Shown here: in pieces, positions 7,699 through 17,006 of the stretch | How positions within the stretch are numbered: position 1 is the stretch's first letter | Layout of the letters: the number at the start of each line of letters is the position of its first letter | Source: Devosia sp. 1566 | Lineage (GTDB): Bacteria > Pseudomonadota > Alphaproteobacteria > Rhizobiales > Devosiaceae | Assembly: GCF_004005995.1 (NCBI RefSeq) | Contig: NZ_CP034767.1 | Coordinates: 3,636,501-3,700,500, forward strand | DNA: 64,000 bases | Direction of reading: 5' to 3' | Position numbers and translations under genes: made by a program | Notes under the pieces: generated by a model | Database searches by the model: none | Seen by the model: only the letters and a program-made list of their open reading frames with translations | What the model was told of the DNA's origin: nothing

Positions 7699-8382
7699 AT
7701 GTTCCTGCCCCTGCATGACACCAACCCGATCCGCCACATTGCCTTTCCCTGGGTCACCTATGGCCTGATGGCGTTCACCGCCCTTGTTTTTGCTGCCCAG
7801 TCGCTTCTGCCCCCGATCGGCTTTCTTCAGGCCGCGATCCAATGGGGCATGATCCCGGTGGTGGTGCGCGACATCTATCCCCAGCCCCTCCCCTGGCTGC
7901 CCGATTGGGCGACGCTCTTTACCTATGCCTTCCTGCATGCCGACTGGCTGCATCTGGGCACCAATATGCTGTTTCTCTGGGTGTTCGGCGACAACATCGA
8001 AGATGCCCTGGGGCATTTCCGGTTCGTGTTGTTTTACCTCGGCTGCGCTGCCGGCGCGGCGCTCCTCCACCTGCTGCTCGATCCCAACAGCACCACGCCG
8101 CTGATCGGCGCTTCGGGCGCCGTCGCCGGGGTGATGGGCGCTTATTGCCTGCTTTATCCCCATGCCCGGGTTTATGTGCTGGCGCGCATCGTCATTCCCA
8201 TTCCGCTGCCGGTGCCGGCCTTCTGGATGCTGGGTGTCTGGATTGCCGTCCAGATCTTCAATGTGGTGATGGGCTCGCTGGAGCCCGTGTCATGGTGGGC
8301 CCATCTTGGTGGCTTTGCCACAGGCATGGTATTGGCCGCGATCGGCAAGCGCTCGCAAGTGGCGCTGCTGGGCGGGCGCTAG
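7699..8382 (+). CDS. Rhomboid-family intramembrane serine protease
   Basis: This is an integral membrane protease of 227 residues with about six helices. The catalytic Ser is in GASGAVAG (S139), the catalytic His in WWAHLGGFATG (H202), and the HxxxN motif of the second core helix is HLGTN (85-89). The ATG at 7699 is chosen because GGGGGCGGA lies just upstream and the N-terminus HDTNPIRHIAFPWVTY is conserved in rhizobial members. Longer in-frame readings would run through the preceding gene. The substrate is unknown. Confidence 0.92.
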   Translation: MFLPLHDTNPIRHIAFPWVTYGLMAFTALVFAAQSLLPPIGFLQAAIQWGMIPVVVRDIYPQPLPWLPDWATLFTYAFLHADWLHLGTNMLFLWVFGDNIEDALGHFRFVLFYLGCAAGAALLHLLLDPNSTTPLIGASGAVAGVMGAYCLLYPHARVYVLARIVIPIPLPVPAFWMLGVWIAVQIFNVVMGSLEPVSWWAHLGGFATGMVLAAIGKRSQVALLGGR

Positions 8383-8435
8383 CGCTTTGTTTACCCGCCC
8401 CTCTTTATGATCCCGCCTGGAACGGGAGCGCCCTT

Positions 8436-8618
8436 ATGAACACCGACCTTGCCATGCAGATGGTCACCACCCGCGCCGCCGCCACTCAGCAAAGCGTGCA
8501 ACTGGCCGTGCTCAAGAAATCCCATGAGATGGAAGCCAGCCTCATCAACATGGTCGCCCAAGCCGTCGGGGCCGCGCCACCACCCGGTCAGGGCCTCGTG
8601 ATCGACAAGCGCGCCTGA
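8436..8618 (+). CDS. YjfB-family putative motility protein
   Basis: This small 60-residue protein resembles the YjfB_motility family: an Ala-rich amphipathic start (AMQMVTTRAAATQQSVQLAVLKKSHEMEASLINM) and a short Gly/Pro tail. Family members are small and often lie near flagellar genes, but none are in this window. The function is not established. GGGAG precedes the ATG by 8 bases. The gene converges with tlpA, 4 bases apart. Confidence 0.7.
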   Translation: MNTDLAMQMVTTRAAATQQSVQLAVLKKSHEMEASLINMVAQAVGAAPPPGQGLVIDKRA

Positions 8619-8622
8619 AACG

Positions 8623-9285
8623 TCAGGCGCCAAGCCCGAGCAGCGCTTCCACCACCCCGTGCCCGTCCGGCGTATTCCATTCCGCCGGCCCCTGCAGCAC
8701 CGCCAGCTCGCACCCGTTCTCGTCCAGCACCAGCGTCACCGGCAGCCCCACCGCCACCGCTTCGCGCTTGAGCCGCTCGAAAGCGGCAAAACTCGGATCC
8801 GCAAACAGCGGCAGATTGGTGAACTGCCCTTCGGCCAAAAACGCGCGCGCCTTGCCCAGCCCATCCTCGCCGATATCGAGATTGATCGGCAGCACCGCGA
8901 ACTCGTCGGAATTATACGCCGTCGCCAACGCATCGAGCGCCGGCATTTCTTCGCGGCACGGCACGCACCAGCTCGCCCAGAAATTGACCAGCAATTTCTT
9001 ACCATTGAAGCTCGCAATGCTCATCGGCGCACCCGCATCGTCCTGGAAGGCAAGCGTCGAATAGCCCCGCCCTTCCCCCGTGCCATTGAGCGCAGCGAGT
9101 TCCCCCACCGCGGCAAAGTCGATCGCCTCGGCCGCCTCGGCTTGCACCGGGCATTCGCGTGCCTGCCCGGCATTGCCCAGCCACGCCCACGCCGTTATAG
9201 AAAGCGCCACCACACCAACTCCAAGTCCCAGCAGCAACCGGAACCGATGGCGAGCTTCGGGGCGGGCGGGGCTGGATTGAGTCAT
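8623..9285 (-). CDS. tlpA: TlpA-family thiol:disulfide oxidoreductase
   Basis: This is a membrane-anchored periplasmic thioredoxin. A basic N-terminus and one helix (about 16-35) are followed by a redoxin domain with active site WCVPC (CxxC 107-110). The family keeps periplasmic thiols reduced, for example in cytochrome oxidase copper-site assembly. The protein is 220 residues. The ATG at 9285 has CGGAG 6 bases upstream. It diverges from argH with only 20 bases between start codons. The tlpA/argH divergence is a familiar Hyphomicrobiales arrangement. Confidence 0.9.
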   Translation of the reverse strand: MTQSSPARPEARHRFRLLLGLGVGVVALSITAWAWLGNAGQARECPVQAEAAEAIDFAAVGELAALNGTGEGRGYSTLAFQDDAGAPMSIASFNGKKLLVNFWASWCVPCREEMPALDALATAYNSDEFAVLPINLDIGEDGLGKARAFLAEGQFTNLPLFADPSFAAFERLKREAVAVGLPVTLVLDENGCELAVLQGPAEWNTPDGHGVVEALLGLGA

Positions 9286-9305
9286 GGGATCTCCGGAGAG
9301 CAGCA

Positions 9306-10757
9306 ATGAGCAACAAGATGTGGGGCGGCCGGTTTGCATCGGGCCCCGACGCCATCATGGAAGAAATCAACGCCTCGATCGGCTTCGATCAGCGTCTTTT
9401 CCCCCAGGATATTGCCGGCTCGATAGCCCATGCCCGCATGCTTGCTGCAACCGGCATTCTGACGCAGGCCGATGCCGACAGCATCACCGCCGGTTTAACC
9501 GAGGTGCTGGGCGAGATCGAGAACGGCACCTTCACGTTCTCGCGTTCGCTGGAAGACATCCACATGAATGTGGAATCGCGCTTGCGCGAAAAAATCGGCG
9601 ATGCCGCCGGGCGCCTCCATACCGCCCGCTCGCGCAATGACCAGGTCGCCACCGATTTCCGCCTTTATGTGCGCGACACCATCGATACGCTCCTCGTCCA
9701 GATCCGCGGCCTGCAGCTTGCCCTGGTCACCAAGGCCGAGGACGAAGCCGAAACCATCATGCCCGGCTTCACCCATCTGCAAAACGCCCAGCCGGTGACC
9801 TTTGGCCACCATCTCCTGGCCTATGTGGAAATGCTCGGGCGCGATGCCGGCCGGCTCCAAGACGCCCGCAAGCGCCTCAATGAAAACCCACTAGGCTCGG
9901 CGGCGCTGGCCGGCACGCCCTACCCAATCGACCGGGACATGACCGCGCAGGCGCTCGGCTTTGATCGCCCTACCGCCAATTCGCTCGATGCCGTGTCCGA
10001 CCGCGATTTCATCCTCGAAACCCTCGCGGCCGCCGCCATCTGCGCCATGCACCTTTCCCGCTTTGCCGAGGAATTGGTGATCTGGAGCTCGGCCCAGTTC
10101 GGCTTCATCAAGCTGTCCGACAAATGGACCACCGGCTCGTCCATCATGCCGCAAAAGCGCAACCCGGACGCTGCCGAACTGGTGCGCGCCAAGGTCGGGC
10201 GCATCATTGGCGCCCTGTCGAGCCTTCTCGTTGTCATGAAGGGCCTGCCGCTCGCCTATTCCAAGGACATGCAGGAAGACAAGGAAGTCGCCTTCGACGC
10301 CCTCGATGCCCTCTCGCTGTCCCTCGCCGCCATGACCGGCATGGTGGGCGATCTCACCGCCAATCGCGAGCGCATGCACGCGTCGGCCAGCGCCGGCTTT
10401 TCCACCGCGACCGACGTCGCCGACTGGCTGGTGCGCCAGGCCAATATCCCCTTCCGCGACGCCCACCACATCACCGGCCAGATTGTTGCGCTGGCCGAAG
10501 CCAAGGGCTGCGGGCTCGAGGGCCTCACCATTGAGGATTTCAAATCTGTCGACGAGCGCCTCGATAGCCGCATCCACAAGGTCGTGACCGTTGAGGCCTC
10601 GGTTGCCGCCCGCAGCAGCTATGGCGGCACCGCCCCAGGCAATGTGGTAACGGAAGCGGCGCGCTGGAAAACCCTCCTCACCGGCCAGCCCACCGAGCCG
10701 CGGGCCATTGCCAAGAAGAAGGCGCATGGCGGCCATGGCGATGGCGGGGTTGAATAG
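9306..10757 (+). CDS. argH: Argininosuccinate lyase
   Basis: Last step of arginine synthesis: argininosuccinate is cleaved to arginine and fumarate. The 483-residue protein carries the fumarase/ASL superfamily signature [12 protein letters not shown] with its catalytic Ser, the N-terminal WGGRF start, and the TARSRNDQV and [10 protein letters not shown] motifs. The family length is about 460; here a basic, His/Gly-rich tail ([14 protein letters not shown]) extends the end. GGAGAG precedes the ATG. Confidence 0.97.
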   Translation: MSNKMWGGRFASGPDAIMEEINASIGFDQRLFPQDIAGSIAHARMLAATGILTQADADSITAGLTEVLGEIENGTFTFSRSLEDIHMNVESRLREKIGDAAGRLHTARSRNDQVATDFRLYVRDTIDTLLVQIRGLQLALVTKAEDEAETIMPGFTHLQNAQPVTFGHHLLAYVEMLGRDAGRLQDARKRLNENPLGSAALAGTPYPIDRDMTAQALGFDRPTANSLDAVSDRDFILETLAAAAICAMHLSRFAEELVIWSSAQFGFIKLSDKWTTGSSIMPQKRNPDAAELVRAKVGRIIGALSSLLVVMKGLPLAYSKDMQEDKEVAFDALDALSLSLAAMTGMVGDLTANRERMHASASAGFSTATDVADWLVRQANIPFRDAHHITGQIVALAEAKGCGLEGLTIEDFKSVDERLDSRIHKVVTVEASVAARSSYGGTAPGNVVTEAARWKTLLTGQPTEPRAIAKKKAHGGHGDGGVE

Positions 10758-10858
10758 CAGGGGAAACTGAACCAGTCTTTTACCATCTGAGCCGTTTTCC
10801 CGGTCTTGCCCCATCCTGATGGGCGAGCCGGGGGAACCGGCAGGTGAAAGGACCTGGA

Positions 10859-11578
10859 ATGCCCCAAAAACTCCGGCAGATGCGCCTGACCGAGCGCCAT
10901 GTCGGCTATCTGCAGCCCCCCGAAGTCACCGACATCCTGCCGCCCCCGCCCGAGGGCATGTGGGAAGCCACCCCCGAAGACCACCGCGCCACCCTCGAGC
11001 GTCTCCTTGCCGAGCGCGAGGACGCCGACGAAATCTGGTTCTTTGCCTATGGCTCGCTGATCTGGCGCCCGGCCTGCGACTTCGTGGAGATGCGCAAGGG
11101 CCTCGTGCGCGGCTGGCACCGGTCCTTTTGCCTGGGCTGGAACAATCGCCATCGCGGCAGCCCGGAAAATCCCGGCCTCATGCTGGCGCTCGATCGCGGC
11201 GGCTCATGCAATGGCGTGCTGTATCGCCTTCCCCCCGATGCGGTTGAGGCCAATCTCATCAAGCTGCTCGAGCGCGAAATGGCCTGGCTGCCCTCAGCGT
11301 TTCCGCCCCGCTGGGTGCGCGCCAAGAGCGGCGAGCGCACCATCACCGCGCTGACCTTCTGCATCGATCGCCATTCCGGCCGCTATGTGAGCGGGCTCTC
11401 GGACGAGGCCATTGCCGATGTGCTGGCGCGCGCCGTCGGCACCCGCGGCTCGATGGCCGAATATCTCTTTGCCACCGTCCGGCACCTGGAGGACATGGGC
11501 ATCCACGACCCCCATCTCTGGCGCCTGCAACACCTCGTCGCCGACCGGATCGAAGCGGTGTACGAAAGCAACGGCTAG
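10859..11578 (+). CDS. Gamma-glutamylcyclotransferase, ChaC family (copy 1)
   Basis: The 239-residue protein probably splits glutathione into 5-oxoproline and Cys-Gly. The nucleotide-like glycine loop is FAYGSLIW (62-69). The catalytic Glu is expected in LLEREMAWLPSAF. The ATG at 10859 has AAAGGA 6 bases upstream; a GTG at 10844 would add five residues. It sits between argH and the convergent lysA. In many rhizobia a small lipoprotein gene occupies that place (recalled, not checked). A second ChaC gene lies at 17.3 kb. Confidence 0.9.
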   Translation: MPQKLRQMRLTERHVGYLQPPEVTDILPPPPEGMWEATPEDHRATLERLLAEREDADEIWFFAYGSLIWRPACDFVEMRKGLVRGWHRSFCLGWNNRHRGSPENPGLMLALDRGGSCNGVLYRLPPDAVEANLIKLLEREMAWLPSAFPPRWVRAKSGERTITALTFCIDRHSGRYVSGLSDEAIADVLARAVGTRGSMAEYLFATVRHLEDMGIHDPHLWRLQHLVADRIEAVYESNG

Positions 11579-11584
11579 GCGCCT

Positions 11585-12835
11585 TTAGCCCTCGAGCGCC
11601 AGCAGCTCCTGCACGCTCTGGCGGCGCCGGATGACACGCAGCGCCCCATCATCGAGCAGCATTTCAGGGGCAAGCGGACGCGTATTGTAGTTCGACGACA
11701 TGCTCGCGCCATAAGCGCCCGTATCCCGGATGATCGCAAAGTCCCCCACCGATGGCAGGGCCATGTCGCGGAACTCCACATAGCCCCCATCGGACTGGGT
11801 GAAGACGTCGCCCGATTCGCAGAGCGGCCCAGCCACCGCCGCGGCGCCCGCTTCCCCGGTGACGAGGCTGCCATCGCGCCTGACAAAAACGATGTCGTGG
11901 TGGCTGCCATACATTGCCGGCCGCGCCAGGTCGCTGAACCCCGCATCGATCAAAACGAAATGGTTGTTGGCGACCTTTTTCACGGCCCGCACTTCGGCAA
12001 CCAGCACCCCGGCATTGGCGACCAGAAACCGCCCCGGCTCCAGTTCCAGCCGCAGCTTGCTGCCGGTGATGGCCTCGGCTTGCTCGCGCGCCTTGTCCCA
12101 GGACGCGTAATATTCGGCAATATCGATCTCGGGCTCACCGGCACGATAGGGCACGGACAGCCCACCCCCGGCGGAAATCGCCTGGAGTGGTCGGTTGGCG
12201 CGGCGCACCGCATCGACCATGCTGTCGCACACCCGGTGCAGATGCTGGTAGTCGACCCCCGAGCCGATATGCATGTGCAGGCCCACGAGCTTGAGCTCAT
12301 ATTGGTCGACCAGCCGCAGGCAGGCTTCGAGTTCGTCATGCCAGATGCCATGCTTGCTCGACGGCCCGCCGGTATTGGTCTTGCGGCTATGGCCGTGCCC
12401 GAAACCCGGATTGAGGCGCAACCAGATGGGGTGCCCCCGACTGGCCTCGCCCACCTGCGCGATCATGTCGGGCGAGCCGCAATTAACCGGAATGCGCAGC
12501 TCGATCACCCGCGCCAATGTGGCCGCATCGATGATATCGGCGGTAAAGACGATTTCTTCGGCTTGGGTGCCCGGCTCAAATCCTGCGTGCAGCGCCCGCT
12601 CGATCTCGCCTAGCGACACGGCATCCACCATCACACCCTCGCTGCGCAGCAGGCGCAGGATATGGGTATTGCTGTTGGCCTTCTGGGCAAACCGGATGGT
12701 GTCGAAGGCCCGCAACTGAGCGACGCGCTGCTGGATGGGCTCGGCCTCATAGAGCCAGACCGGGGTTCCCACCTCCTCTGCCGATCGGATGGCGGCCTCG
12801 ATCAGCTGGGGCGGCAAAGTGTCAGGTCTGGTCAC
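11585..12835 (-). CDS. lysA: Diaminopimelate decarboxylase
   Basis: This PLP enzyme of the alanine racemase fold makes lysine from meso-diaminopimelate. The PLP lysine is in FAQKANSN. GFGHGHSRKTNTGG and HMHIGSG follow. The phosphate-binding GGGLSVPY and the later ELEPGRFLVANAG and CESGD motifs are intact. The HGHSRKTNTGG segment resembles the E. coli LysA type. The 416-residue length is normal. It starts with GTG at 12835 after GGAAGA. dapF, the preceding step, is encoded at 28.2 kb. Confidence 0.95.
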   Translation of the reverse strand: MTRPDTLPPQLIEAAIRSAEEVGTPVWLYEAEPIQQRVAQLRAFDTIRFAQKANSNTHILRLLRSEGVMVDAVSLGEIERALHAGFEPGTQAEEIVFTADIIDAATLARVIELRIPVNCGSPDMIAQVGEASRGHPIWLRLNPGFGHGHSRKTNTGGPSSKHGIWHDELEACLRLVDQYELKLVGLHMHIGSGVDYQHLHRVCDSMVDAVRRANRPLQAISAGGGLSVPYRAGEPEIDIAEYYASWDKAREQAEAITGSKLRLELEPGRFLVANAGVLVAEVRAVKKVANNHFVLIDAGFSDLARPAMYGSHHDIVFVRRDGSLVTGEAGAAAVAGPLCESGDVFTQSDGGYVEFRDMALPSVGDFAIIRDTGAYGASMSSNYNTRPLAPEMLLDDGALRVIRRRQSVQELLALEG

Positions 12836-12913
12836 GGGAGGTCTTCCATCTGGCGGGATGGCGCCTGTCTAAACCACGAATGCAGCGCGCGAAAGGGCCC
12901 GCCTGCCTTGCCG

Positions 12914-13324
12914 CTAGCCCACGATCCCGCGGCGGGCGATGCTCACCACTTCCACCGGCTTGCCCGCCAGCGCGTCATCGACCTTGGCCAACAGATCGGC
13001 CAGCGAAAACGGCTTGGTAATCACGTCATAGATCAGCGCGTCGAGCCCATGGGCCCGTTCGCGTTGATCGGCAAAGCCGGTCATCAACACGATAATGACC
13101 TGCGGATATTGCGCCGCCACCTGCAGCGCCAGCGCGATCCCGTCCATGATCGGCATCTTGATGTCGGACAAAAGGAGGTCGAACCGCCCCCCTTCTTCTT
13201 CCATCGTCTCGATCGCCAACCCCCCATCTTCGGCCGCGACCACGTCATGCCCCTTGATCTCGAGGGCACTAACCACAAAAGCGCGCACCGAAGGATCGTC
13301 TTCAGCAACCAGGATTCGGGCCAT
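12914..13324 (-). CDS. Single-domain response regulator, CpdR-like
   Basis: The 136-residue protein is a receiver domain with no output domain. Phosphoacceptor is D54 in LLSDIKMP, the acidic pocket is in AEDD (7-10), and T82 and K104 complete the switch residues. Caulobacter CpdR has this form and directs ClpXP proteolysis in the cell cycle. The start MARILVAEDDPSVRAFVVSALEIKGH resembles CpdR, but a generic receiver cannot be excluded. The ATG at 13324 overlaps the stop of the zinc-ribbon gene by one base (TGATG), so translation is coupled. Confidence 0.78.
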   Translation of the reverse strand: MARILVAEDDPSVRAFVVSALEIKGHDVVAAEDGGLAIETMEEEGGRFDLLLSDIKMPIMDGIALALQVAAQYPQVIIVLMTGFADQRERAHGLDALIYDVITKPFSLADLLAKVDDALAGKPVEVVSIARRGIVG

Positions 13325-14190
13325 CAATGCTGCTCCACTTCATGTGCCGGCTCGGCGGCTGCTGCCGGCTCGGGCGCCGCCGCCACCGGGCGCACATCGT
13401 CGCTATCGGCCCGGCCGCTGGCAAAGCTCAGCCGGACGCGCTCCGCTTCTGCCGGCGGCACGGTTAACAAGGTTTCCACCAGCGTTTGCTCGCCAGCCTT
13501 GAGCATGGGCGCATTTGCCGCCACGCTCCACTCATAAATGCCCGCGCCCGCCCCATTCAGCAGGGTAACCACCAAAGGCGGCACCGGGACCGCGCGATCG
13601 CTGGTGCCGGCAATCTGGGCTGAAACCAGCAACACTTCCTTGCCCCCTTGCAGGGTGCGCAGGGTTTTGACCTCACCAAAATCGAGACCAACCACATTCA
13701 CCGGCAGCCCGGCGGCGCTATAAACCCCGGCGAGCGACGGATAGCGCTTGACGATTTCGACGCGCCCCCAAACGGCAAACACCGCCAGCCCTGCCAGCGT
13801 CAGCACGCCCAGCACCCGCACCGCGCGGCGCAGCCTGGCCAGTGGCAATTGCGCGTTGACCGCACTTTGCCGCTGGGTGAAATCGCGCTGCCTTTGCCGG
13901 ATCACGGCGGGATCCACCGCGCCCACCGGCTCCGACCCCGGCCACTTCCGCCGCTTGGCGCCAGCGGGCATGGGGCTCGCCTCGCGCTCTTCGGCCTCTA
14001 TGGCCTCATCGAGCCCGTCTTCGGTCAGGGGGTCGATCGCCACCGGTTCGGGCTCGGGGGACGGCGCCTGGAGCGGCACCTGCCGCCAAGCCTGCTGGCA
14101 CTGGGCGCACTGCACCTTGCGGCCGGTCGAGCCAATGGCCTCGTAGGTCACCTGGTATTTGGTCTGGCAATGGGGACAGGTGATGATCAT
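13324..14190 (-). CDS. MJ0042 zinc-ribbon / DUF3426 membrane protein
   Basis: The 288-residue protein starts with a zinc ribbon (C5-x2-C8 and C28-x2-C31) of the MJ0042 type. An acidic Pro-rich linker, one membrane helix near residues 126-145, and a C-terminal DUF3426 domain follow, the last presumably periplasmic. The role is unknown. In rhizobia this gene commonly sits between a CpdR-like regulator and divergent ftsE, as here. It shares translation coupling with the downstream response regulator. Confidence 0.85.
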   Translation of the reverse strand: MIITCPHCQTKYQVTYEAIGSTGRKVQCAQCQQAWRQVPLQAPSPEPEPVAIDPLTEDGLDEAIEAEEREASPMPAGAKRRKWPGSEPVGAVDPAVIRQRQRDFTQRQSAVNAQLPLARLRRAVRVLGVLTLAGLAVFAVWGRVEIVKRYPSLAGVYSAAGLPVNVVGLDFGEVKTLRTLQGGKEVLLVSAQIAGTSDRAVPVPPLVVTLLNGAGAGIYEWSVAANAPMLKAGEQTLVETLLTVPPAEAERVRLSFASGRADSDDVRPVAAAPEPAAAAEPAHEVEQH

Positions 14191-14335
14191 GCGGCCGTGA
14201 TTCTACGGGCAGGACGCCCGCCCCCAACCTAGAAGACGGGGGTTAAGAACCCTCAAACCTTCCACAGGCCCGCCTCCCTTCACATTTGCGCCGCTTTCCT
14301 GCCGGCAAAACCCTCCTCGTCTGCGCCATCATGGG

Positions 14336-14360
14336 GTTAGCCCTGTTATGGTGCGCTAAC
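14336..14360. promoter_or_regulatory. Inverted repeat GTTAGC-N13-GCTAAC upstream of ftsE
   Basis: Two 6-base arms (14336-14341 and 14355-14360) are exact inverted repeats separated by 13 bases, about 59 bases before the ftsE start. The spacing of arm centres is about two helical turns. It could be an operator or chance. No -35/-10 pair near it is convincing. Confidence 0.3.
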
Positions 14361-14418
14361 AGCTGATTCGGCGCGCGCGCCAAGCCACAGCATTTTTGAA
14401 CGGTGGGAGCCTGCCGAC

Positions 14419-15081
14419 TTGATCGAGTTTTCCGATGTTGGACTGCGCTACGGCAATGGTCCGGAAATCCTCAAGGACCTCACCTTTTCCATCGAGCCGG
14501 GCTCGTTCCATTTCCTGACCGGCCCTTCGGGCGCGGGCAAGACCTCGTTGCTGCGCCTGCTGCTGTTGTCGCTCAAGCCCTCGCGTGGCCGCGTCACCAT
14601 GTTCGATCAGGACGTGTCAGACTTGACCCAGGATCGCCTGCTGCAGATGCGCCGCCATATCGGCATCGTCTTTCAGGAGTTCCGCCTCCTCGACCACCTC
14701 ACCACCTATGAAAATGTCGCGCTCCCCCTGCGCGTCCTGGGTCAGGCCGAAAGCGAATACCGGCCCAATGTCACCGAACTGCTCGAATGGGTGGGCCTGG
14801 GCGAGCGCATGGACGCGCCCCCCTCGCTCCTCTCGGGTGGTGAAAAGCAGCGGGCCGCCATTGCCCGCGCCGTGATCGCCCGCCCCAAGGTCCTCCTCGC
14901 CGACGAGCCCACCGGCAATGTCGATCCCGAGCTCTCGAGCCGGCTGGTGCACCTGTTTGCCGAGCTCAACCGCACCCTTGGTACCACCATTATCCTGGCG
15001 ACCCACGAACTGCCCCTGCTCGACCAGTTCCCTTATCCCCGCATGCTGCTCTCCAAGGGTGAGTTGGTGATCCATGATTGA
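14419..15081 (+). CDS. ftsE: Cell division ATP-binding protein FtsE
   Basis: This is the ABC-type ATPase of the FtsEX divisome complex, which activates periplasmic peptidoglycan hydrolases through FtsX. Walker A is GPSGAGKTS (about 35-43), the signature LSGGEKQRAAIARA, and Walker B VLLADEPTGNVD. The 220-residue length is typical. It starts with TTG at 14419, supported by GGGAG about 9 bases upstream and by the usual start (Met)-Ile-Glu-Phe. The end overlaps ftsX by 8 bases. Confidence 0.95.
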   Translation: MIEFSDVGLRYGNGPEILKDLTFSIEPGSFHFLTGPSGAGKTSLLRLLLLSLKPSRGRVTMFDQDVSDLTQDRLLQMRRHIGIVFQEFRLLDHLTTYENVALPLRVLGQAESEYRPNVTELLEWVGLGERMDAPPSLLSGGEKQRAAIARAVIARPKVLLADEPTGNVDPELSSRLVHLFAELNRTLGTTIILATHELPLLDQFPYPRMLLSKGELVIHD

Positions 15082-16009
15082 GCGCGTCCTGGCCTTCCTG
15101 CCCCGCCGCGTTCGTGTCGGTGCCGCCCCCATTGTGCCCGAACGCAGCGTCGCCGGCCGCACGCTGCTGCTCCTCATCACCATCATGAGCTTTTTGTCCG
15201 CCGTGACCTTGGGCGGCGTGGTGCTGGTGCAAAAATCGGCCATCGCCTGGTCATCCGATGTGGGCCGCGAAGTCACCATCCAGATCCGCCCGGTCGAGGG
15301 CGAGGTGATGGAAAGCAATCTGCGCACCGCCGTATCCCTCGCCCAGGCCACGCCAGGCGTATCCAGCGCCCGCGCCCTTACGCTTGAGGAAAGCCAGAAG
15401 CTGCTCGAGCCCTGGCTCGGCGCCGGCCTTGACCTGACCGCCATCGAAGTGCCGCGCCTCGTTGTCGTGCAGCTGGCCGACCCCGTCGATGCCGATGTCG
15501 AAAAGCTCGCCCGCGACTTGCAGGCGATCAAGGGCGCGAGCCTTGATACCCATGCCGCTTGGCGCCAGCAGCTCAACACCATGGCCGGCACGATCGTTTT
15601 TTCGGGCCTGATGATCCTGACGCTGATCGGCGTTGCCACCGTGCTCGCCATCATCTTTGCCACACGCGGCGCCATGGCGACCAATCGCGAAATCGTCGAT
15701 GTGCTGCATTATATCGGCGCCTCCAACCGTTTCATCGCCGGCGAATTCCAGGGGCGTTTTTTGTCCATCGGCCTGCAGGGCGGCCTTTTGGGTGCCGTCG
15801 CCGCGGTGCTGTTTTTCCTGCTGATCGGCACGGCGGCGGGCAATATGATGTCCAACCAGGCCAGCGCGCAGTTCGGCGTCCTGTTCGGGCGCTTTGCCCT
15901 GGGCTGGGACGGCATCATCTTCATCATGCTCGTCGTGCCCGTTATTGCCGCGCTGACCGCGGTTACTTCGCGCCACACAGTGCGGCGCTATCTGAGCCAA
16001 ACCTCCTGA
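15074..16009 (+). CDS. ftsX: Cell division protein FtsX
   Basis: The 311-residue permease subunit has one N-terminal helix (about 32-56), a periplasmic ECD (about 60-170) and three C-terminal helices (about 172-198, 228-256, 276-298). The cytoplasmic MATNREIVDVLHYIGAS segment matches the FtsX coupling region. The ECD is expected to bind and activate amidase-type hydrolases. The start overlaps ftsE by 8 bases, so the two are translationally coupled. A plsC gene follows 64 bases later. Confidence 0.95.
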   Translation: MIERVLAFLPRRVRVGAAPIVPERSVAGRTLLLLITIMSFLSAVTLGGVVLVQKSAIAWSSDVGREVTIQIRPVEGEVMESNLRTAVSLAQATPGVSSARALTLEESQKLLEPWLGAGLDLTAIEVPRLVVVQLADPVDADVEKLARDLQAIKGASLDTHAAWRQQLNTMAGTIVFSGLMILTLIGVATVLAIIFATRGAMATNREIVDVLHYIGASNRFIAGEFQGRFLSIGLQGGLLGAVAAVLFFLLIGTAAGNMMSNQASAQFGVLFGRFALGWDGIIFIMLVVPVIAALTAVTSRHTVRRYLSQTS

Positions 16010-16073
16010 TCCCCGCCGCCGCTGCCTAGCGCAGCGGCCGGGATGGACTAGGGGCAATGGAGGCCCCTTTCGC

Positions 16074-16880
16074 ATGGTTATCATCCAGGCACTTCGTTCG
16101 GCGCTGTTCTACCTGCTGTTTATCGGGCAAACCGTCCTCGTCGCCATCAGCATCGGCACCATCGCGCTGTTCAACGGGCTCAAGCGCACTCCCGCTGGCT
16201 GGGCGCTCGCCAAATATTGGTGCCGCTCCAATCTCGCCATGCTGCGCTGGATCGTCGGGGTCAGAACCGAGGTCACGGGCGCCGAACACATTCCGGCCGG
16301 CGGCTGCATCATCGCCGCCAAGCACCAGAGCGACTGGGATGTGTTTGCCATTTTCCCCTACACCGGCCGGCCCGCTTATATCGTCAAGAAGGAGCTGATG
16401 CGTATCCCCTTCTTCGGTTGGGCCGCCCGCTCGCTCGATTGCATCGAAGTGGATCGCAAGCGCGGTGCCGAAGCCATCCCCTTGATGATGGCACAGGCTC
16501 ACGCCGCTGTCGGCCGCGGCTGCCGCATCGTCATCTTCCCCGAAGGCACGCGCCGCGCTCCCCTCGATCCCGCGCAATATCGCCAGGGCGTCGTACGGCT
16601 CTACAACGAGCTCAAGGTTCCGGTGGTACCCGTGGCGCTCAATTCAGGCCTGTTCTGGCCGCGCAACAGCTTCCTGATCTGGCCCGGCACTGCCCAGGCC
16701 CGTTTTCTGCCGCCCATTGAAGCGGGACTACCGCCCGCTGAATTCATGGAGCGACTCAAAATAGCCATCGAGACCGATTCAGATGAACTGATTCTCACGG
16801 CGGTCGATCAAGGACTGTCCCGTCCGATCGATCCAGAACTGCGCCGCCGCGTCAATGCGCGCAAACCGGAAAAATCCTGA
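16074..16880 (+). CDS. plsC: 1-acyl-sn-glycerol-3-phosphate acyltransferase
   Basis: This membrane enzyme makes phosphatidic acid from lysophosphatidic acid. The HX4D box is H84QSDWD89, and the glycerol-3-phosphate motif FPEGTRRAP lies near residues 161-169. An N-terminal hydrophobic anchor spans about 6-33. The 268-residue length is normal. It follows ftsEX on the same strand, as in many rhizobia. A short hairpin after the stop may end the unit. Confidence 0.94.
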   Translation: MVIIQALRSALFYLLFIGQTVLVAISIGTIALFNGLKRTPAGWALAKYWCRSNLAMLRWIVGVRTEVTGAEHIPAGGCIIAAKHQSDWDVFAIFPYTGRPAYIVKKELMRIPFFGWAARSLDCIEVDRKRGAEAIPLMMAQAHAAVGRGCRIVIFPEGTRRAPLDPAQYRQGVVRLYNELKVPVVPVALNSGLFWPRNSFLIWPGTAQARFLPPIEAGLPPAEFMERLKIAIETDSDELILTAVDQGLSRPIDPELRRRVNARKPEKS

Positions 16881-16885
16881 GAGAA

Positions 16886-16904
16886 CCCCAGATATGGGGC
16901 CTTT
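16886..16904 (+). terminator. Weak hairpin after plsC
   Basis: CCCCA (16886-16890), loop GATA and TGGGG (16895-16899) form a 5-pair stem followed by CCTTTC. The stem is short and the U-tract poor, so it may be only a weak terminator. Confidence 0.35.
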
Positions 16905-16946
16905 CAGCGTGACAGGACTATATCTAGAACCGATGTTGCGAGAGCA

Positions 16947-16980
16947 TTGACTTGACTAAAGTTTTGTTCTAATTTTGTTC
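16947..16980 (+). promoter_or_regulatory. SOS-type promoter with LexA box before the 17.0 kb orphan gene
   Basis: TTGACT (16947-16952), a 17-base spacer and TAATTT (16970-16975) form a good promoter. Over the -10 lies GTTC-TAATTTT-GTTC (16966-16980), an exact match to the alphaproteobacterial LexA direct repeat GTTC-N7-GTTC. A repressor bound there would block the promoter. AAGGA (16993-16997) is the ribosome-binding site of the gene starting at 17007. Confidence 0.75.
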
Positions 16981-17006
16981 TTGTCGCAGCTAAGGACATC
17001 GTCCAA

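Noticed and set aside
10795..10838. Imperfect hairpin after argH as a terminator
   Set aside because: The stem is interrupted and no U-tract follows; the next gene is on the same strand.
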